Counted from the stretch's first letter, positions 21,905 to 34,770 are shown. The stretch is DNA of 64,000 nt from Apiospora phragmitis (GCA_038363925.1 JAQQWL010000013.1:1674001-1738000); one strand, 5' to 3'. A program made the numbers and translations. The notes: a model not told the origin generated them from the sequence alone.

Positions 21905-23056
21905 ATGGATTCCGAAATAAGGAAAAGAGTGTCTGCTACGCAGCCTGACGGCTCCGAGCTGCCCAGCCTAGCCTCTCCCAGAGGATGCCACCTTGCTGCA
22001 GAAAGCAAAGGCCCAAGTGCTTCTTCTTTTTGACGAGCTGCCAGAATGGGCCCAGGGCAACGAGTTGATCCTGTCCGGCTGGAGGCCCGAGACGAATTCA
22101 TACTGGGAATGCGTCAAGAGCATGGGATACGTCCACAACGAATCTGGTAACATATATTCCCATCTCTTCGCTGCCATATGGATGGTCGGGCTGGGATCGT
22201 GGTGGGCCAAGTATGCGAAGGAGCAGTATCCAGCAACCGGTTTCGACGACGGTATCGTCTTCTTTCTGTTCTTCCTAGGTGGAACCGTCTGCTACCTTCT
22301 CTCGACGACCTACCATCTTCTATCCAACCATTCGCATGCGACACATATCTTCTGCCTCAAGCTCGACTTTCTGGGCATCCTCTTCGTCACTGCCGGGTGC
22401 TTCCCGCCTGGCCTCTGGTACACGTTCCCGTGCGCTTCTCGTCAATCGAAGCTCACCTGGGTTGCTGTGGGTATTATTTTCTCATTCCAGGCCTCTCCCG
22501 CCCTCTCCCTCTCTTCTCAGACACCGTCAATGTGAGACTGCAAACTGGCGAGCTGATCAATAACCAAATGTAGGTCGACCTTGGTGCCCAGTTCATGGCT
22601 GCCATGCTTGCTCTCTTTTCTACATCCTTCCAGGCCGCTAGCATGCGACCTCTTCGTGGACTCGTCTTCTCCGTCATGGCGTCCTCGGCATTCTACCCCA
22701 TCATCATCAAGGCCTTCCAAGTCGGCTGGTTGCGCGCTGACATGGAGTACGGAGCTTCGTTATATGCCTGGACTATTCTCATTTACCTATGCTCCGTGAC
22801 GATATACGCAGTAGGTGCTTCTCCCTATCCGTCCATCCAATACTATAAGGAACACGGGCCTTTGCTGATGACAGGTCTGGGGATAAAATAGGTGCGACTA
22901 CCCGAGTCTTGGAAACCTGGCTCTTTCGACATCTGGGGCCAGTCGCACCAGATATTCCACGTGGGAATGGCAATCGGGCTCACTGTCCACTTTATGGCGT
23001 TTGTGAAGGCTTCGGACCAATTTTATGCTGTGAAGCAAGGCCAATGTCCCGACTAA
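21905..23056 (+). CDS. PAQR / Izh-type seven-transmembrane protein (adiponectin-receptor and haemolysin III family)
   Basis: Membrane protein related to yeast Izh1-4 and animal adiponectin receptors, linked in fungi to zinc and sterol homeostasis. Diagnostic motifs: ELPEWAQGNELILSGWRP, MGYVHNESGNIYSHL (N-terminal PAQR box with the metal-ligand His), STTYHLLSNHS, and C-terminal SHQIFHVGMAIG with the His pair. Introns: 22467-22573 (GTGGGT donor) and 22811-22891, both restoring conserved sequence. Near the start the ATG frame (MDSEIRKRVSATQPD) is one base out from the PAQR frame. A 55-bp GT-AG intron at 21929-21983 would join them in phase to give about 302 aa; otherwise there is a one-base shift near 21980. 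Confidence 0.85.
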
Positions 23057-26000
23057 GTAGATTCCTAAGATTCGCCGATGTACATTATTCAGGAGCTTTG
23101 TTCTAAAGCTTCTAATTCGAGTACCTGTGCAGGGAACTTATAAGATGGGATGCGATTCTGATGCTGTAAGCCAAAGTTTTGTGGTTTCCTGCATCCTGGA
23201 TTGTGCCACGAGGTCAATGCGATTTAGGACTTTTACTACCTTTTCGCAGACCTGAGAAAGATTCTTCAATCTTGTGGAATACCCATCAACAGACCAGGGG
23301 AATGAAATGCCGTCGTCCTGAGGGAAGCTAGGGTGAGACGTAAACTGAGGCTTGCCTTGATAACCTACGGTGGGAGCGGCATAGGGATTGGTTGAAAGCA
23401 AAAAGAGGAACCAGTCTATAAACCAACCTCTGCTTCTCACTTCAAATAGGGGTTATACTCCCCAAGACTATAGACAACCTGATAGACTCACTGGCATAAA
23501 CTTCTGAATTGCATACCTCCGTATTCCGTACTGCACATAGGAGATGCAGGTGTCGGCCTATCGGCAGTTCAATGATCCGCCAAGGTTCAGGTACCTAGTT
23601 GTGGCTCGCGTGGGTGGCAGAGAGACGGCTTGACGACTGGTGGCTGGTGACTGGAAAGTGGACGGACTGGCGTCGGCTCATGCCTGGCATGCTCATCACC
23701 TGGAGTGGGTGGTGTGGGGGCCTTTGATTATTAGGGGAAGTCCATGCCCCTTGCCGGGTAGATGAAAAGCAGGGACCGCTAGCTGACTTGGGGGGTAAGG
23801 AAACATGAGCGGCTCCACAGGGGTCATTCCCGATCAAGCAACGTCCTTGCTTTTTCGTGTCGAGCGTGCAGATTTTTGGACCGTAAGCGATTGGGCGCCC
23901 GACCAACACGAAGGCTCGTACATACCATACATGCGATACGGTACGTGGACATAACAGTAATGTCTCTCCCCCAAAAGTCCGTTGGGATTGATGGAGGAGG
24001 ATGCAAAGTCTGGATCTGGATCCGTGGTGGTATTCCAACGGGCGCATGACATGGCACGGTAGGTATCCGTATCAGAAAATGATATCAATGCTTTCCGTCT
24101 GGCCTCATGTGGCTTCTGTCCCTTCACGCTCTCCTCTCTTCTGGGCGGGTGTTGGGCCCGAGACCCCTTCCCCGACTAGTAGCGCATCAGATCAGGGTGC
24201 ACTCCAATGCAATTTGACCAGCAATTAATTTGAGCTAAGGTTAGAGGCATCATTAATATGGGAAACTCCCGGCAAACACTTTGTCCTGTCCAACCTGTGA
24301 ATCTCCAGGTAGTACTGACAACATGCGCTGCAACCTTCACGCCCACTCTTCACTCCAGATTGAGGTTGCCGTCTGAGATTGGATTGTGCTGGCACTGGCA
24401 GGAAACTTCATCTCAAGTCCAGAATCAAATACCTAAACATAAGGTGAAGGGCAACCTTGATGATGGACCGGATTCCCTCCGGCTGCCTCTGAGTTGCTGC
24501 CGACGGTTGCATTTGTTTCTGACTGCATGCATTTAGATTTCGAGCTGCAGCAACGGTTTGACTAGTTCGCCACAGGTTTGATGATGAGCTCGCAGAAGAG
24601 ACATTTTGGGCTCAAGCCTCCTCTGCTCTGCCTGTTCACCTAAAAAGAGATGCTTGGCCCAAATGGACTCTGTTAATCAAACCAATCGAGGAGCTGGAAG
24701 TGTGCCTCTACCCCTGTCGCCCCAAATGATAAATCCCGTTACCACTTTTACTCTGCTGTCAGATCCCGGTAACTTCACATCCTGATAGGTGTCTGGCAAC
24801 TGCGAGATTTTGGAGAGTGTCATATCGTCACGTCCGGCCAGCGCAGAAATTCACCAAGGGAGGATTGATGGCACCTGGCAGCCAATAACTTTACATTCTC
24901 CAAATATCATGTTCGCAGGGGTGGCCCGAAGGGTGGGATTGCGCAGGGAAGAGACCCTCTTTCTATTTTGCATGTACCCTCTACCCTGGTCTAGCCTGGC
25001 CAACCAAAGTGGGCGAGAGATGAAGCCCCTTTTGTTTCTACGACCGTCCTCTCATTCGAGAAGGCCTCTTTGGCTAACGTGGCCGAGCCGGGAGGAGAAA
25101 AAAAAGTAAATGAGACAGAGACAGAGAGAGAGAGAGAGAGAGCAGAGCCCAAGAGCCCAATTGTCGTTAGATTTGATTATTAGGAAAGAAAAAAGCGGCA
25201 GAGACAAGACAAGACAGTAAAAAGAATACTCACCTGGGCGGCCGCACTGTAGTAGGTATTTGCTCCCGTACCCCTTCCATTACCACCTTGCACTGAGCAG
25301 AACCACCTGTTGTCTCGACACAGGCCACACTAGCAAAGCAATTGAATTCCTGTCCTGCACCAACCCAATAATCACCATCCCCTTCCCAATCCCCCCCCAA
25401 ATCCGTCAACTTCATAGGTTTGGACTTCGGGTGCTGCCATTCATTCAATCCCAGCCCAGCTTCTTCTCCTCCTGCCTTTGTGTGCGCCTGTATTATTCTA
25501 GATCCTCACCCGTTTAATTTTCTGTGCTCACTTTCGCTTCTGGAGTCCTCGTTACTTCCACCTGCCACCGCAACGCCCCCCGAGTCTTTGCGACACCATT
25601 TGACACGCGACTTCAGACAGACGACTTCGAATCTTCGCCTCGTCTTCATTTCGCCTTTGGGTACGTACGCGACCACCAAGCACTCTTTTCCTGTGGCGAG
25701 CACGAGAGGGAGGATTTGGATTTCGTTTCCGTGCATTGCTTCTGCATCTGCACTATTGCGCGCACTGCACACCTACACAGAACATTCGCTTCGGCAGCAC
25801 TGGCGCACTTCACTCGATTCAGGGGGGGGGGACTGCTTTGGGAGAGGCTGGAAGCAGCAGAACTGTCAACCACCACATGCCATCCACAGGCTTTGCCAGT
25901 TCTGCTACTGCCGTTACTCATCAGTGCCGTATGCTTGCTGCTGGCTGCTTGTTGCTGCTGGTTGCCGTTTGATTTCTTGCTTGCTCAAGCGCCTCCCACG

Positions 26001-26138
26001 TGTCGCCATGCCATCCATCCTAGCGTGTTTATTGATTACTTGCTAACTTTTGCTTGCGCTTCCTAGACTTCGCGCCTACCTCGCCAAATCTTTATTTTCC
26101 CCTCTTCATCGATATCAAAACATCTTGAAACATTCGAT
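23057..26138. other. Long intergenic region with the septin promoter and leader
   Basis: About 3.1 kb. The part from about 25300 to 26138 is strongly pyrimidine-rich (C/T runs), as in long leaders of highly expressed fungal genes; long open frames there (for example 25420-26046) are products of that bias. A GA microsatellite lies at 25121-25142. No RNA gene recognised. Confidence 0.5.
25121..25142. repeat. GA dinucleotide microsatellite
   Basis: About ten uninterrupted GA/AG units inside a purine-rich stretch upstream of the septin gene. Confidence 0.85.
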
Positions 26139-28436
26139 ATGGGTAAGCACTATCTTGAGTTCTGAAAAATGCAATGCCCGTCCGCGTTTCGGGCCCAGCC
26201 CGGGGAGCAACTGCTGCAAGAGACAAATCCTGGATGCAATCACCTGGAGAGCTGGCCAAACCTGTACACCTGTACGCGCCTTCCCTCGACCTCGACAATG
26301 CCCAATCTCGAGCGATATGGCAAACCGACTACTGGCTTCTCTGACGACCGACGCCTCTTCTCGTTCCGTCTTCCAACATACCACATCACATCAACACCCA
26401 TCCACGCTCGTTTAGCCAGCATCACACCCCCCTTTTTGGTTCGACCTATCTCTTCTTAAGTCCCTTCGTCTTTTTGGATTCCTTGGAATACTCGGCCATT
26501 GTTAGGAACATCCGTTTCCCTTTCATCATCCACCAGAAGAAGTACAGACTTCCAACACCTACAATATGTCTGCTTTTTTCATCAACCACGGAAAAGTCCG
26601 GACACGGAGCGTTCAACTCGACAAATCAATTGCAGGGGAAGCCATGATAGCCCAGGCTGTCAAAGCCCGGGAATTTAGCGGCACTCCAATTCCGTCTCCC
26701 AGATCCAGCAGCTACCCAAACAAGGAGAATCAAGCACCAGCTCCCTCCATGCGGCACATTCGCAGTATGCTGCATGTGGATGCTCCCACTCTCGGACCGC
26801 TGAAGCTGGTTCTCAACTCAACGGACTATGCGGAGCTTTATACCCACAGGATTTCGTCTCATGGTATTCACCAACTCTGGCGTCTCTAGCAGCTTGCTCC
26901 CTGGAACTTTTGACACGTACTATTTCTGTTTTGTACCAAGACTTGACGGGCTGACTTTTACTCTGAATAGCTTCGAACGGCACAGCTTCCCCGGCAGCTA
27001 TGAGCTCGCCGCCGCCATCAGGTGAGAAATCTTCTGATCACGTTTCGAAAGGCTTCATAGCTGACATTGATACACAGCGTCTGGCCCACCGACATCCATA
27101 AATGATAGCAGAAACATTGTTCGCAGGAAGCTTACCGGCTACGTTGGTTTTGCCAACTTGCCCAACCAATGGCACCGCAAGAGTGTCCGTAAAGGATTCA
27201 ACTTCAACGTGATGGTTGTTGGTAAGTAGTCTGTGGTTGGCCCTAAATCGGAGAGCCCTGATGATTAACCCATCTAATAGGTGAATCTGGCCTGGGCAAA
27301 TCGACGCTCGTCAACACCCTGTTTAACACATCTCTCTACCCCCCCAGAGAGCGCAAGGGCCCCAGCCTGGACATCATTCCCAAGACCGTCCAGATCCAGT
27401 CCATCAGCGCTGATATCGAGGAAGCCGGCGTCCGTCTCCGCCTGACCGTCGTTGACACACCCGGTTTCGGTGATTTCGTGAACAACGACGAATCGTGGAG
27501 ACCTATAGTCGACAACATCGAGCAGCGATATGACGCCTACTTGGATGCCGAGAACAAGGTCAACCGAATGAACATTGTTGACAACCGTATCCATGCCTGT
27601 GTTTACTTCATCCAGCCCACTGGCCACGCCCTGAAGCCTTTGGACATTGAAGTTATGCGCCGGCTCCACACCAAGGTCAACCTGATTCCCGTCATCGCCA
27701 AGTCCGATACCCTCACCGACGATGAGATCGCTAGCTTTAAGGCGAGAGTATGTCATCCTGCCTTTTCCCATTCCCAATAGATATGCTGACATGTTTCTAG
27801 ATTCTTGGCGACATCAAGCACCACGGTATCCAGATCTTCGAGGGTCCCCGTTACGAGCTTGATGACGAGGAGACCATTGCGGAGAACAACGAAATCATGA
27901 CCAAGGTTCCCTTCGCTGTTGTTGGTGCTACCAACGAGATCACCAACGCCGAGGGCCGCAAGGTCCGTGGTCGTCGGTACCCTTGGGGTGTCATCGAGGT
28001 GGACAACGAGGAGCACTGCGACTTCGTCAAGCTCCGTCAAATGTTGATCCGAACCCACATGGAGGAGCTCAAGGAGCACACCAACAACAACCTGTACGAG
28101 AATTACAGAACCGACAAGCTGACCGCCATGGGTGTTGCCCAAGATCCCAGCGTCTTCAAGGAGGTCAACCCCGCCGTCAAGCAAGAAGAGGAGCGTGCTC
28201 TGCACGAGCAGAAACTTGCCAAGATGGAAGCCGAGATGAAGATGGTCTTCCAACAGAAGGTCGCCGAAAAGGAGAGCAAGCTGAAGCAGAGCGAAGAAGA
28301 ACTCTACGCTCGCCATCGCGAGATGAAGGAGCAGCTGGAGCGCCAACGGTTAGAACTCGAGGAGAAGAAGTCCAGAGTCGAGAGCGGCAGGCCCATCGAA
28401 AAGGAAGGCAAGCGCAAGGGTTTCTCTCTGCGTTAA
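26139..28436 (+). CDS. CDC3: Septin, CDC3 class (AspB-like)
   Basis: GTP-binding cytoskeletal protein forming hetero-oligomeric filaments at septa, branches and hyphal tips. Short-form exons: 26139-26142 (ATGG), 26971-27021, 27078-27221, 27281-27747 and 27801-28436, all GT-AG and in phase; 433 aa. It has a polybasic/leader region ([30 protein letters not shown]), the G1 P-loop GESGLGKS (residues 67-74), G3 DTPG (125-128), G4 AKSD (206-209) and the septin unique element. The C-terminal coiled coil (about 335-425) is rich in E, K, Q and R. The leader and coiled coil match the fungal CDC3/AspB group rather than CDC10, CDC11 or CDC12. The first intron is unusually long (828 bp) and contains a second candidate first exon. 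Confidence 0.95.
26566..26863 (+). other. Candidate alternative first coding exon of the septin gene
   Basis: Lies inside the 828-bp first intron. An ATG at 26566 opens 99 codons ([15 protein letters not shown] ... [19 protein letters not shown] ... [13 protein letters not shown]). It ends in the same splice phase as the short first exon (ATG G), before a GT at 26864. Splicing to the acceptor at 26970 joins in frame to the septin body and yields an N-terminal extension of 98 residues. The phase match and the protein-like composition support use of a second promoter; expression is not shown by sequence. Confidence 0.55.
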
Positions 28437-29987
28437 GCCACGCCTGGTCGCTCGCCCGTTTTCTGCTACGACTCGTCTGCGATTTCTTCTCTACGATTCA
28501 TGCCATGTCCATCACAATACCAACCAGCCGCGGTTTCCTTTACTTTTTTTTCGCTTCGCCCTTGTCTATTCACTCTCCTCCTTTTAATCAACCATGCCTC
28601 CTAATACACACACCTGTCTGAGAAGACTGCCCTTGGCGGGATATGGAATCGTCGTCGGTTGGGAACTGCTGTCGTCGGGGAAGCCTTGAAAAGAGATCTG
28701 GTTGCAGATGAGCGACGGACTATTTCTCACAAATGAAAAGGGATGGTGGCTCCCGTGGGTTTTGACTACTGTGCAAAAAGGGAAACATCATTTAATCGGT
28801 TTCAGGGGGGCCTCGACGAGTCGCATCTGCCTTTTCACATCCCACTATCCCGCTACTACTATTGCATCGCCATCTACATGATCGACTCTACGATCCCGAC
28901 GTCTTATGAGATTTGAAGGTGTAGACATGTTATTCGGCGAATAGGCACAATCGACATCATCTATTCTCTTGACGAACCAGGCAGTGGCGGTTTGCTGCTG
29001 TTCAAGTCCTCTCGTACTACTCCCAGGATTCAGCCCTTATTGGCAATGAATGCCCCGAGTCCCCCTCACCCCTCTTCGTTCGGCATATTCACGGCAGGTT
29101 ATGGGATTGGGGCAGGAGGGGAATCGGACTGGGGTGTTTCGTCTCGGAGGCGAGAGAGATGCTGGTCAGGACACACTACTTCCCTACTTAGATGGATGTA
29201 CTCATAAAAAGGGGAAGAGATCTCCGTCCCGGGGAGACTGGTTGGTGTGCGAGTCTCGCTGACTTGGCCACCGACGGTCAGATTGGAAGATCTCCCGCCA
29301 CCTCACACGTGAGCCTTACAGAAGGCTCTCACTCTGGTTTTTCCTTACGTCGACAAACACTTTGACAGCCTTTCTTGTTTTTCCTTGATTCGTACTTGTA
29401 ACTTGATGTGTTTTTTCTAGTCCAGATCGTCTGAAATAAAAAAGGATGATTACTCTTGATTCTTGCTTCCCTCGAGACTCGTCAGTGATTGTTTCCCAAA
29501 TTAACTTATGTTAACACTGAATAAGGATGAAGATATATGACATTGGTCTTAGACACTCGAGCATGCAGTTCGATCGGTCTGGTTAAGTGAGCATTGCTGT
29601 CGTATTCTGGTTGTGTCTGGGCTACTGATCTAACCCAAGGCTGACAGCTGATCACTTAAGCCGGCAGCCAGGCGGGTTTGACAGCGTAGCAGTTGAGTTC
29701 CTTGTTGATGACGGAGACGGTAGTTCTGGTAGTCATACATTTACTGGTCTCAATAGTTACATGTCTGTCTATACACATTGGAGAAGTCGCTCGTCGTAGC
29801 GGCGTGATTGCTTTTCTCTGTCCAGATGCCCAGCCCTCAAAGGGAGCAGCGATATTTACCGGTACGATGGTTCAGGTTTGTAGTATACATCTCATCTCAT
29901 TTCGTTGTTTACTACTAGCCTCCGTAGCCCATTCGTACATTCCATCCATCCCCGTCCCAGAATGTGCCTTCCCTCTTTCTCCAGCCT
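28437..29987. other. Convergent intergenic
   Basis: About 1.55 kb between the 3' ends of the septin and NAM9 genes. Presumed 3' untranslated regions; no conserved frame or repeat seen. Confidence 0.5.
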
Positions 29988-31555
29988 TTAACGCCGGCGG
30001 AGGTACCAGTTGAAGGCCAGCTGGTTGACTCCATATCCGAAGGGCGTCGGCACCTCGGCCGCGCCGTTGCGGGCGACGGGGTGTCGCAGGTACACGGCCG
30101 AGCAGACGTTCTGGTTGACCTCGAGGTAGCGCGGGATGAAGGCGAACGGGGACATGTAGTCGCGCGGCTTCCAGGGCGTGTGGTAGGGCTTGGTGGGGTC
30201 GGCGGGGTTCTCTTCGTCCTCCTTGATCAGGCGCTGGAGCGCCTTGAGCTCCTCGGCGTTCAGATCCTCGATGCTGCGGGGCGGCGGTCGGCTGCTGACG
30301 TCGGCCTGCTCTGATGATGATGATTCGGTAAGAGCGGCCTTGGCAGAGTCGTCGGAGAGGTTGAGCTCCTTGATCGTCTTGTTGAGCTCATCGATGATGT
30401 CGGTGGGCGTCGCAGTGGACCGGCCGGCCTTGGCGAGAAGCGACTTCGCGCGCTTCAGGAAGGAGCGGAGGTTCTGCTTCTGAAGGGCGGACAGATCACG
30501 GTCTCGGGTGAGGATGGTCTTGACCTGCTTTGAGAGATCCATAATGGCGAATTTCGTCGGCTTCATGTCGGTCTTGGGTGCCTCGGGCTTGTCTGTCGTC
30601 TCCGGGTCCTGCTCGGGCACCTCCGAGGCCTCTGCAGCTTCCGCGGCCTCGGCGCCTTCGGCTGCCGGCTCGGCTTCCGAGTTGTCTTCGGGGGCCTTGC
30701 TGGCTTTTCGGGGACCGCTACCGCCCTTCTTCTTGGGCTGTCCGGTTGCGAACAGCACCGAATCGGGCTCAACCTGGAACATATCGCCAGGGTTAAGTTT
30801 GTAGGCTGGGAAGGGCATCTATTGGGGACAACGTATTATATCAGCCATTGCCTGTCCGACCCCTCTTTTTTTCTTCGGTCACCGTTCGTGGGTGCTGTTA
30901 CTCACCACCTTGCCGTTCACCTTGACCTTTCCATGCACCACAAAATGCCGTGCCTGACGGGCGCTGCTGGCGAACATGGCGCGGAAGATGGCGATGTCCA
31001 GGCGGCGCTCCATGGGGGCGAAGGTCATGTTCATGTAGGGCGTAATCATCTTGGGAGGTATATTGCCGTATTCCACCGCCTGACGTCCTGGCCGGAGCCC
31101 CGACCGGCGGCCATCTCGGAGCCGTCGTTGGCGGCCATGTACCGCGGGTTCATGTCGGCGACGCTGAGCAGGCGCCGGCTGAACATGCGCTCCCAGTCTC
31201 GCTCCTTGATGTGCTCGCCGTGGTAGGACCGGAGGACGCCCTTGGCCCGCCATTTCTGCTGGAAGAAGGTCTCGGCGTCGGCGAGGCCGATCTTGGGGTC
31301 TCGCGTTCGCCAGAGGTTGTATAGGTTGTATTTGCTCCAGGACTGGCGCAGTTTCTGTACAGATCGGAGGTGGTCCCAATTAGCAGCAAGTCCCTACCAG
31401 ATAGAGAGAGAGAGAGACAGAGAGCGGGATGGTTGTTTCGCCTGTCGCATGACGCAGCAAAACTCTGGCACCAATTGGGCGGCATGGAATGCAATTGGAA
31501 GGGCGCTTACCGGCCGGTTGAGGACGTGCAGTCTCCTTTGTGCAGCTCTCGGCAT
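29988..31555 (-). CDS. NAM9: Mitochondrial small-subunit ribosomal protein uS4m (Nam9), with a frame break
   Basis: S4-family protein of the mitochondrial 37S small subunit, binding 15S rRNA early in assembly. Exons: 31511-31555 ([15 protein letters not shown]), 30906-31354 and 29988-30818. Family motifs: [42 protein letters not shown] and the S4 RNA-binding domain ([35 protein letters not shown]). The third exon holds a low-complexity Ala/Glu insert and a conserved end ([32 protein letters not shown]). Between GSGQD and the S4 domain (about 31050-31090) the frame changes: exon 2 is 449 nt, not a multiple of three after a phase-0 start. Either a one- or two-base error or indel, or an ultra-short 35-bp GT-AG intron (31050-31084), accounts for this. 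Confidence 0.88.
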
Positions 31556-32142
31556 TGTGGCTGCTGTTGAGGAGTCTCCCCAAGATTGAACGAGGCTTTG
31601 GTCGTCTTTCTGCGGGAGCTCAAGTTTCTGTGGTGTTGCGCACGACAAGTCGGCATCGGAGCTGGGCCAGAAATTTCGAGACCCCTGTCACGTGGCGCTG
31701 CCAGAGCTGGCACTGTGCACGACCCGCCATTCGAGGGGGCAGCTGCACAGTATGTACAAATGACATACTGAAAACACCATTCAGGAGTAACAAGCCAACA
31801 TCTTCATCTTCATAGTATCAAAGCTATTCATGGTAGTGATTGACCACATGGATCACTTTGCATTGGTGCCTTTGGCCAGGTGCAATATCTAGGGGCCGCA
31901 GGTGCCTCTTTGTCGTAGTCTTCATTATCGCCCAATCTGGCATGGACCATGGCATCTGGTCGGAATCAATGGCGAACTGGGACTGATAACAGCCACTTCA
32001 TAGGAAGCAATATAAATATATAACTTCTGTGACAACCGTTCTAAGCTATAGGGAGTCGAATAAGAACTCGTCGCCCAATTACCACCAATCGCCCAACAGA
32101 GGCCTGGAGATCAGCATACCCGGACCGAACATGATCTGCACC
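31556..32142. other. Divergent intergenic between NAM9 and kinase 1
   Basis: About 590 bp; upstream sequence for both neighbours. No further feature recognised. Confidence 0.45.
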
Positions 32143-33706
32143 ATGTCGACGACATCGAGCTCCGCAAGAGCCGGGAGTCCTCGTTCGAAGCAAACTTCTG
32201 CCACCACCGCCGGAGAGGAAAGTCAGATACAGGCACCAAAGTATGAGGTATGGGGCCCCCACGAGAATGAAGTCGAAGACGTCGAGATGTACGAGCCTGG
32301 AGGTTTTTCTTCCTGTTCATCTCGATACTGATATGGGAGACCGATACGAATTTGTCCACAAACTAGGACAGGGAGGCTTTGCGACAGTCTGGCTCTGTCG
32401 TGATCACCAACGAAACCGCTGGTGTGCTTTGAAGATTGTGGTATCAAGCCATTCGTCTGAGGATAGCGGAGAGCTGCTGGTAGAGAAACTACTTCGTGAG
32501 AATGGCGTCAACTCGGCAGCAGCAGCTCATCATATCATGCTTCCCGACGAACACTTTTGGGTCACTGGTCCCAATGGTCGACACCTTGCTTTGGTGCTCC
32601 CCCTTCTAGGCCCGTCCCTGTGGAAATGGCTCGAGTTCAATGAGCACAAATTTGAGGTGAAGAAGAAGTTATGTCGCCAGATGATCGAGGCAATTGCGCT
32701 TCTCCAGAGCCAAGGTCTATGCCATGGAGACTTCAGGACTGATAACATCCTGATGAAGATCCGCAACCTCGACCACCTCATCAAGGAAGAGATCTTATGG
32801 GTGCTTGGCGGCGAACCAATAGTCGACGGTATTCGGACTCGATCAGGCGAGGATCCTGGTCCACGTGCCCCGAACTACGCCGTAGTGCCTGCAAACTGGC
32901 CTATTGAAGACAAAGACAAGATAATACTGGAAGATATATTTATAGCCGACTTCGGCGAGGCATTTGTGCCTGGTCAGTGTAAGGACTTCCTTGGAATTCC
33001 AAGAGCATTTGCTGCTCCCGAGGTCATCTTCATGTCCGAACCTGGGCTGCCCAGCGATATCTGGTCATTGGGGGTCGCAATCATGGGAGTCCTTGGCACC
33101 CAGCCCTTCTGTAATGATATTATTGCTACCGTGAAGGCTCTGGAAAAGTACCTGGGACCCTTACCACTGCAATACCGGACCGATTTCAAATACCAGCAGA
33201 ACAAATGTCTACTGGAGGAGTACAAGTACGAGAAGAGCCGATGGCAAGACTAAATCGACAGGGGAACGGTCTCACCTGAAGACACGCCCGAGCTTGAGGT
33301 ATTCTCTCTGAACGACTCGCAGCGGAACGACCCGGCGCACCCAGCAGCCTACGAATCAAAAGCTGCACTTGAGAAGGCAAAGAACCGAGCACGCCGGCGC
33401 GGCAGCTACTCGCATCCCATGTCGGCCACTCTCGGACGCGAGAAAGAGGTCTTCTTCGAGGAGACCGATCCGAGATATGACGAGGAAACGATTGGTCGGT
33501 ACAAGATGCCCCACGATGAAGTCGAACTTCTTACCGACTTGGCGCTGAAGATATTCCGCTACGAGCCCTCTGAACGCATAGCAACCGCCGAGATTATGCA
33601 ACATCGGTGTCTTCGTGGACAGGAAAGTGAAGGTGCAGATGTGACTGACGCCACCCAGGGATTGGGTATCTTGCAGTTAATCAAGGTTCTCCTCTGGCCC
33701 TTTTAG
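32143..33706 (+). pseudogene. SRPK-like protein kinase (copy 1), two frame breaks
   Basis: Eukaryotic protein kinase of the fungal SRPK-like expansion. Start MSTTSSSARAGSP at 32143. Motifs: Gly loop LGQGGFATVWL, VAIK-type WCALKI, catalytic loop CHGDFRTDNIL (Asp kept, HRD changed to HGD), DFG as IADFGEAF, and APE as FAAPEV. Two interruptions: at the five-T run 32304-32308 the frame shifts by one base between EPGGF and PVHLDTD; at 33251-33253 a TAA follows KSRWQD, after which the same frame continues with conserved kinase C-lobe sequence (LLTDLALKIFRYEPSERIATAEIMQH). The neighbouring paralogue at 34771 shows the undisrupted sequence at both points. Active kinase only if the breaks are artefacts. 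Confidence 0.7.
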
Positions 33707-34770
33707 CTGTATTATGACATGCCATGAACTCTTGCTGACTAGGAGGGCTTTTGCCGACATTCTGGCTCCGACACAATCCTGACAGACGTAGTGTCATATT
33801 CATGGCTGCTCAGGTCAAGGTCTTCTAGTTGGGTTCAACATAAGAAAGAACAAAGTAACACGCAGGCCGGCGTACTACTCACTCTGAAGGCCTCGGAACA
33901 CAGGCGGCGTTTGACGAGAAATAAAATATACCAGTCTTTTCATGAATAACTACTTCTTTCCTGAAGATTTAAGGATATAGCATCACATAGACAGGGATAC
34001 AGCCCGTAGTACTAGGAATTAGTATTATCATGTAGTGTTCTACTGACTCGAGAGTATACTTGCAAAGCCGTACAATCAATATCAAAAGAATTGCCTACCA
34101 CTCAACCTCTAGCGGCACTGCTTAATGCCGTAATCAAGCAATGAATGCGACTCTAAATGGTCCATTCACCCCAGGTGCGCCTTCGTCGAACTACTTTACG
34201 TCTGACACTGTTAACGACTCTCCATTTGGGTAGCAGCTGCACAGTGCATGGAACATCGTCTTCGTTCTACAACAGCCAGCAAAACAGTATTCTGTGGTCA
34301 AGCGTAGCTGGTAGTACATCTTGATACTGAACTCCCTGGAAAGCACATTTTGTTCCAGTAATGACCATGGTGGTAAACAACATGGTCTTTTTGTCCAGAT
34401 TTCACTACTAAAACAAGTTGTCTATGTATGTGTCTTGATTATTCCTGCCTTGTCTTGTAGAGGAAAGAGTGTCTTTGTTCACATTATCCCTCTCTTTCAA
34501 ATGCGACGCACCAGCCTCTCATGGAGTAACAAAGAACAAGGGAGCATTTCATTCTCTTTGTTTCCATAGGATTTGAAGGCAATTATTTGTTTGATAGTCT
34601 GACAACAGACAATCTGTGTCCTTCATTCTCTCCTATTTATTTCTCTGTACATAAGGCAAGGAAGGGTCCAGCAATGATTGTAGCTCATCAAATCTCAGAC
34701 CATCCCGACCTGCCATAAACTCGCAGCCTATTCAGTCATACCAGCGTCACATGCCGAAAACACCGAAATC
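33707..34770. other. Intergenic between the kinase paralogues
   Basis: About 1.06 kb. No gene, RNA or clear repeat. It differs from the sequence upstream of kinase 1, so the duplication boundary is not visible by eye. Confidence 0.45.

Noticed and set aside
25420..26046. 208-codon plus-strand frame upstream of the septin
   Set aside because: Sequence is dominated by C/T-rich leader composition (Ser, Pro, Leu, Cys runs); best explained as untranslated leader.
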